Shown one piece after another: positions 12,736 to 15,025 of a stretch of DNA of 15,025 nt. The position numbers and the translations under genes were made by a program. The DNA lies in assembly GCA_902362965.1 (NCBI GenBank), contig CABIYQ010000024.1:1-15025 (forward strand). The letters are read 5' to 3'. Below the pieces are notes generated by a model. The model was not told the DNA's origin. It did no database searches and saw only the letters and a program-made list of their open reading frames with translations. The stretch comes from Oscillospiraceae bacterium. GTDB lineage: Bacteria; Bacillota; Clostridia; Oscillospirales; Ruminococcaceae. Each line of letters opens with the position of its first letter. Within the stretch, counting starts at the first letter, position 1.

Positions 12736-13161
12736 TTAATCCTCCTTTAAAATAAACGGTAATATTAATCCGATTAATTCATCAGTACTTTTTTCGTAAA
12801 CAAAAACTCTCCATTCGTCTCCTTTGTAACTTACCCCGGTACCGAAAAATTTTATGTATTTATCGTTTACATATACAGATTTTCCGGAATCAGACTGCAA
12901 CTGTCTTATTATTATTTTCGGGATTGTACATCTGCAATTGCAAGTTAATTTTAACTCTGGTACTTTGTCCATGCCGTCTAAAACTCTTTTTGGCAAACAT
13001 ACAAATCGACTTACATCAAGCATGAGATCCTCCTGCGGTATCACGACCGCCGTAAATCCGTCTGCCGTTAATAATACCCTGCCATCGTCTAATTTTAACA
13101 TCCCTACATGGTCGCTCGTCAGTGCCTGATGCTGACATTTTATAAAAATATTATTTTTCAT
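12736..13161 (-). CDS. 141-aa beta-rich phage protein, unknown
   Basis: The ATG has GGAGG 9 nt upstream. The product is rich in alternating hydrophobic strands: VGMLKLDDGRVLLTADGFTAVVI, then 'DVSRFVCLPKRVLDGMDKVPELKLTC', 'KSVYVNDKYIKFFGT', and an end in LIGLILPFILKED. The overall pattern (a helix-like LPKRVLDGM segment between sheets and a final 'G.ILPFIL') faintly recalls one domain of a DNA sliding clamp, but this is too weak to call. It lies in the middle operon between a 108-aa and a 137-aa gene. Confidence 0.72.
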   Translation of the reverse strand: MKNNIFIKCQHQALTSDHVGMLKLDDGRVLLTADGFTAVVIPQEDLMLDVSRFVCLPKRVLDGMDKVPELKLTCNCRCTIPKIIIRQLQSDSGKSVYVNDKYIKFFGTGVSYKGDEWRVFVYEKSTDELIGLILPFILKED

Positions 13162-13164
13162 TTT

Positions 13165-13491
13165 TTAATCCTCCATAAGTTCTTTGTATGAAATACCATC
13201 AGTTAATCCCGGTGATTTATCGCTGTCAGTAGGCATATATTTTGCGTTAGTAAATGACGGATATTTGTACTCTATCATGGCAAAATTTGCTACGTCTACA
13301 AGATATTCGGTGTTATGGGTTTCCTCATACAGCTCTAAACGTCTTTTTATACTTTTGTAAGCTTGGGCTAATTCCGGATACGTTTGAGAACACCATCCAT
13401 ATTTATAATGGGACACCTCAATAGCATTTTTCATTTTTGCAATAAATTCATTAGAAAAATCTCGCCGTAATATTTGTTCTCTAGTTTCCAT
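13165..13491 (-). CDS. Conserved phage protein with DVANFAMIEY motif
   Basis: The start is placed at the third ATG (METREQILRRDF, 13491) because GGAGG lies 8 nt upstream; two earlier in-frame ATGs overlap or precede that site. The 108-aa product contains HYKYGW, a helix AQAYKSIKRRLELYEETHNTEY, LVDVANFAMIEYKYPSF and TDSDKSPG. I recall this combination from small proteins in clostridial phages, usually of unknown function. The E...D..N helix pattern resembles all-alpha NTP pyrophosphatases (MazG-like), but the usual metal-binding EXXE motif is not clear. It is the first gene after the middle promoter. Confidence 0.72.
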   Translation of the reverse strand: METREQILRRDFSNEFIAKMKNAIEVSHYKYGWCSQTYPELAQAYKSIKRRLELYEETHNTEYLVDVANFAMIEYKYPSFTNAKYMPTDSDKSPGLTDGISYKELMED

Positions 13492-13515
13492 TTTCATTAC
13501 CTCCATATTTCAATT

Positions 13516-13536
13516 TTACGCCCGTTTTTAGGCGTT
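13516..13536 (-). repeat. Hairpin in the middle-operon leader
   Basis: On the minus strand AACGCC, an 8-nt loop and GGCGT form a 5-bp GC-rich stem between the promoter and the ribosome binding site. It is followed by AAAA rather than T, so it is not a terminator in this direction. The ACGCC/GGCGT arms are the same as in the hairpin at 5789-5807. Confidence 0.35.
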
Positions 13537-13558
13537 ATGATTTTAACCCTGTAATTCC

Positions 13559-13587
13559 ATTATAACACATTCAAAATTGATTACAGC
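13559..13587 (-). promoter_or_regulatory. Extended -10 promoter for the middle operon
   Basis: On the minus strand TGTTATAAT gives a perfect TATAAT (13559-13564) with an upstream TGn extension. The -35 region (GCTGTA at 17 bp) is poor, as is common with extended -10 promoters. The predicted start is near 13552, about 60 nt before the gene at 13491. It occupies the only sizeable gap (13492-13612) among the right-hand genes. Confidence 0.6.
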
Positions 13588-13612
13588 GCATTCTAGACGG
13601 TGTTTTCAGCGT

Positions 13613-13867
13613 TTAATCGTCCTCTTTGCATGGAATGATATCATCTAGTTCAAAACAATCGCAGTCATAACAATCTATTTCTTCTTCAACAGACAAAACA
13701 GTTAAACCGTCAATACCATCTAGCATGTCGTATGCATAATTGCTAACCTCTCCCCCTGCAGAATCATCAGGATCAGGAATATATTCTATGATATCTTCAT
13801 CGCACTCAACGGTAATTAAGTGTTTTAATTTAACGGTTTCTTCCACAAAAATTTTATACTTCGGCAT
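13613..13867 (-). CDS. 84-aa acidic phage protein, unknown
   Basis: The ATG at 13867 (MPKYKIFVEETV) is preceded by AGGAGGACTGAAA; it overlaps the upstream zinc-ribbon gene by 14 nt. The product begins with beta strands (KYKIFVEETVKLKHLITVEC). It then becomes very acidic, with 'EYIPDPDDSAGGE', and a Cys/Asp-rich end (EEEIDCYDCDCFELDDIIPC). The four clustered Cys near the C-terminus might bind metal. The strong negative charge is compatible with a DNA-mimic or inhibitor role, but no family is recognised. It is the last gene of the right-hand operon. Confidence 0.7.
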   Translation of the reverse strand: MPKYKIFVEETVKLKHLITVECDEDIIEYIPDPDDSAGGEVSNYAYDMLDGIDGLTVLSVEEEIDCYDCDCFELDDIIPCKEDD

Positions 13868-14054
13868 TTTCAGTCCTCCTGTTCCAATAATCAATGGATT
13901 TTATCGGATTATTATTGCATACCAAATTATCAAAACTCACTGTCGCACCACATTTGTGACACTTGATAAAATATATTGTTTCAGAATTAATAATTCTCTT
14001 AACAGCTTCAACGCAGCCACCACAAAACGGACACGGTTTTAATTTTTCATTCAT
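13854..14054 (-). CDS. Lar-like zinc-ribbon protein
   Basis: The 66-aa product has KPCPFCGG (Cys8, Cys11), a second knuckle KCHKCGA (Cys32, Cys35) and the closing YWNRR (56-60). This is the hallmark layout of the Lar/restriction alleviation-like family found in many phages. Rac-prophage Lar eases type I restriction; most small homologues are uncharacterised. AAGGAGAAGAAA precedes the ATG, and the gene overlaps both neighbours. Confidence 0.82.
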   Translation of the reverse strand: MNEKLKPCPFCGGCVEAVKRIINSETIYFIKCHKCGATVSFDNLVCNNNPIKSIDYWNRRTENAEV

Positions 14055-14460
14055 TTTCTTCTCCTTTCAGCAATTCAGAATTATCAAAAACGTTTCCAAC
14101 TACCTCACAATTTTGCATAGCCACAGGATCAAAAACCCCGTTCGTCAGAACAGCAAGATATCTTGCTTGCTCAGTCGAATATTTTATTTCAAAAAGATTT
14201 TCTTTATGTTTTATAATATCCCCCTCAAAAATCTTAACGCCGTTTTTATCGGTCAGACCTGTATATTGTCCTATTGTTTCAACGTCAACCCTAGTCCATG
14301 TCATCAATGGCATTAAACACCCACAGTTATCTCGTTCTTGATGTAAAATGCAATGGGTTTCGATATCGGTATATAATGGGTCGATCTTTTTTACTAAATA
14401 CCCATTGACCCACTCGCCGTTATCAACACGCTTACCCCTGAACAATATCTCTCTATTCAT
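14047..14460 (-). CDS. YopX family phage protein
   Basis: The 137-aa product starts MNREILFRGKRVDNGEWVNG and later has VDVETIGQYTGLTDKNG followed by VKIFEGDII. These are the defining motifs of the YopX family (SPbeta YopX), a common phage protein of unknown function with a beta-barrel-like fold. It is full length. The start codon overlaps the stop of the Cys-rich ORF (GATGAATAG), and GAGGAGG lies 9-10 nt upstream. Confidence 0.88.
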   Translation of the reverse strand: MNREILFRGKRVDNGEWVNGYLVKKIDPLYTDIETHCILHQERDNCGCLMPLMTWTRVDVETIGQYTGLTDKNGVKIFEGDIIKHKENLFEIKYSTEQARYLAVLTNGVFDPVAMQNCEVVGNVFDNSELLKGEENE

Positions 14461-14598
14461 CTTTCAATACCTCCTCAACCTTATCGGCGTATTTCCATTT
14501 ACATATGCCTGTTTCTTCACAAACAAAACTACAATCATTACACGAATCACATTCCATTGTTCATACAAACTTGATATAATTCTTTCAGTTTCATTCAT
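14453..14598 (-). pseudogene. Small Cys-rich protein gene with apparent -1 frameshift
   Basis: A well-signalled ATG at 14598 (AAGGAGAACGCC upstream, ATGA overlap with the preceding stop) opens MNETERIISSLYEQ but then runs into an implausible frame ending at 14464. The -1 frame from there gives MECDSCNDCSFVCEE, then TGICKWKYADKVEEVLKDE, ending at 14453 exactly on the YopX start. Its Cys pattern (C..C..C...C......C) looks like a real small metal-binding domain, but on its own (14557-14453, 34 aa) it has no ribosome binding site and an in-frame stop just upstream. A lost base near 14560 is the simplest reading. A separate 34-aa gene or programmed frameshift is less likely. Confidence 0.5.
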
Positions 14599-14984
14599 GG
14601 CGTTCTCCTTTTAATTTTTTTCTTCTGCCTTTGTGTAAAACTTGCGTCACCCATCATAATACCTATTACCTCGCACGCCAATACGGCGATATCTTCCGCA
14701 TTGTCTGATTTTTCAATATCATTAATCAGCGTTCCTGCCTTGCGGACATTATCCTGATACGATTTGTATACCGAACACCATTGTTCATAGGCCGCTTCAA
14801 ATTCCGTACATTTACCTATTATCTGCTGCTTTTCAGCTTTGGCGTCATTTTTTGAAATCTCGCCTTTTTTGTAATATCTGTATAACGACCTCAACGTTAT
14901 ATAAAAACACGTTTCCGGCATTGTCAGGTACTTAGGCGGCGGAATGTTTTTAGCAGCAGAAAGTTCTATTTCCTTTGTCCGCAT
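14595..14984 (-). CDS. 129-aa phage protein of unknown function
   Basis: The ATG at 14984 has GGAGGAG 5 nt upstream, lying inside the end of the preceding gene. The product is helical: KYLTMPETCFYITLRSLYRYYKKGEI (about 18-43), a Lys-rich segment AKAEKQQIIGK, a long amphipathic helix around EFEAAYEQWCSVYKSY, and a very basic C-terminus (RQKKKIKRRTP). The LPE/MPExCxYxxLRxLY pattern followed by a K-rich segment is one I recall from small proteins of Firmicutes phages, all without known function. Confidence 0.72.
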   Translation of the reverse strand: MRTKEIELSAAKNIPPPKYLTMPETCFYITLRSLYRYYKKGEISKNDAKAEKQQIIGKCTEFEAAYEQWCSVYKSYQDNVRKAGTLINDIEKSDNAEDIAVLACEVIGIMMGDASFTQRQKKKIKRRTP

Positions 14985-15025
14985 AAATACTCCTCCAGAG
15001 AATTAACCGCCTCTTTCCAGCCATG
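14966..15025 (-). CDS. 3' end of an upstream phage gene
   Basis: The open frame entering from the right edge reads HGWKEAVNSLEEYLCGQRK and stop (TAG, complement of 14966-14968). It overlaps the following gene by 19 nt and contains that gene's ribosome binding site. Only 19 residues are visible, so no product can be assigned. Confidence 0.55.
   Translation of the reverse strand, partial: HGWKEAVNSLEEYLCGQRK

Noticed and set aside
12736..13161. DNA sliding clamp-like protein
   Set aside because: Only a vague strand pattern and a C-terminal hydrophobic ending resemble a clamp domain; the protein is about one third of the usual length. Left as unknown.
1..15025. CRISPR arrays, insertion sequences, integrase or lysis genes
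   Set aside because: No regularly spaced 25-40-bp repeats, no transposase or recombinase motifs, and no holin/endolysin signatures were found on either strand.

Overview
The window is a low-GC Firmicutes (Clostridia) segment, most likely from a Ruminococcus-like gut or rumen bacterium. It holds the right-hand part of a prophage next to a host gene for a secreted type I dockerin protein. The dockerin (a cellulosome or amylosome module), the strong GGAGG ribosome binding sites and the AT-rich intergenic DNA support this. No rRNA, integrase or CRISPR array is present to refine the assignment.

Layout. Positions 1-860 are host-like: a divergent gene starts at the very left edge (only its ATG and ribosome binding site are seen). 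A palindrome and a perfect consensus promoter follow, then the dockerin gene (+) and its terminator. Everything else reads leftward on the minus strand. From right to left come small early/middle phage genes (14966-13613: a gene end, an unknown 129-aa protein, a frameshifted Cys-rich ORF, YopX, a Lar-like zinc ribbon and an acidic protein). A second block follows its own extended -10 promoter (13491-11719) and ends with an ArpU/DUF1492-type late regulator. Next is a late promoter carrying four 10-bp phased repeats, and a roughly 370-nt leader with a 5' hairpin, a pseudoknot-capable fold, a 38-aa ORF and an intrinsic terminator. The head module then follows in the gene order of the Bacillus skin/PBSX elements: putative TerS, TerL, portal, MuF fused to a C-terminal EndoU-type nuclease, a small acidic putative immunity protein, a 48-aa hydrophobic protein, XkdF-type protease/scaffold, major capsid protein, YqbF-, YqbG-, YqbH-, YqbI- and YqbJ-like connector/completion proteins, and a small linker protein.

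The module stops abruptly. The first 22 or so codons of a contractile tail sheath gene, with an intact ribosome binding site, are joined out of frame to what looks like the last 36 or so codons of the tail tube gene. The host dockerin gene then lies only about 50 bp away. Tail, baseplate and lysis genes are therefore absent on this side. The element is best read as a head-and-packaging-only prophage: either decaying, or a capsid-forming satellite-like element that would need tails from a helper.

Points worth following: (1) the head-only architecture with a deletion scar; (2) a capsid-associated MuF-EndoU polymorphic toxin with an immunity gene; (3) a late-operon leader with a pseudoknot and tRNA-acceptor-like minihelix ahead of a terminator, which together with three more hairpins inside the operon suggests RNA-based antitermination; (4) helically phased repeats at the late promoter; (5) a 26-bp hairpin element present twice just upstream of late genes.
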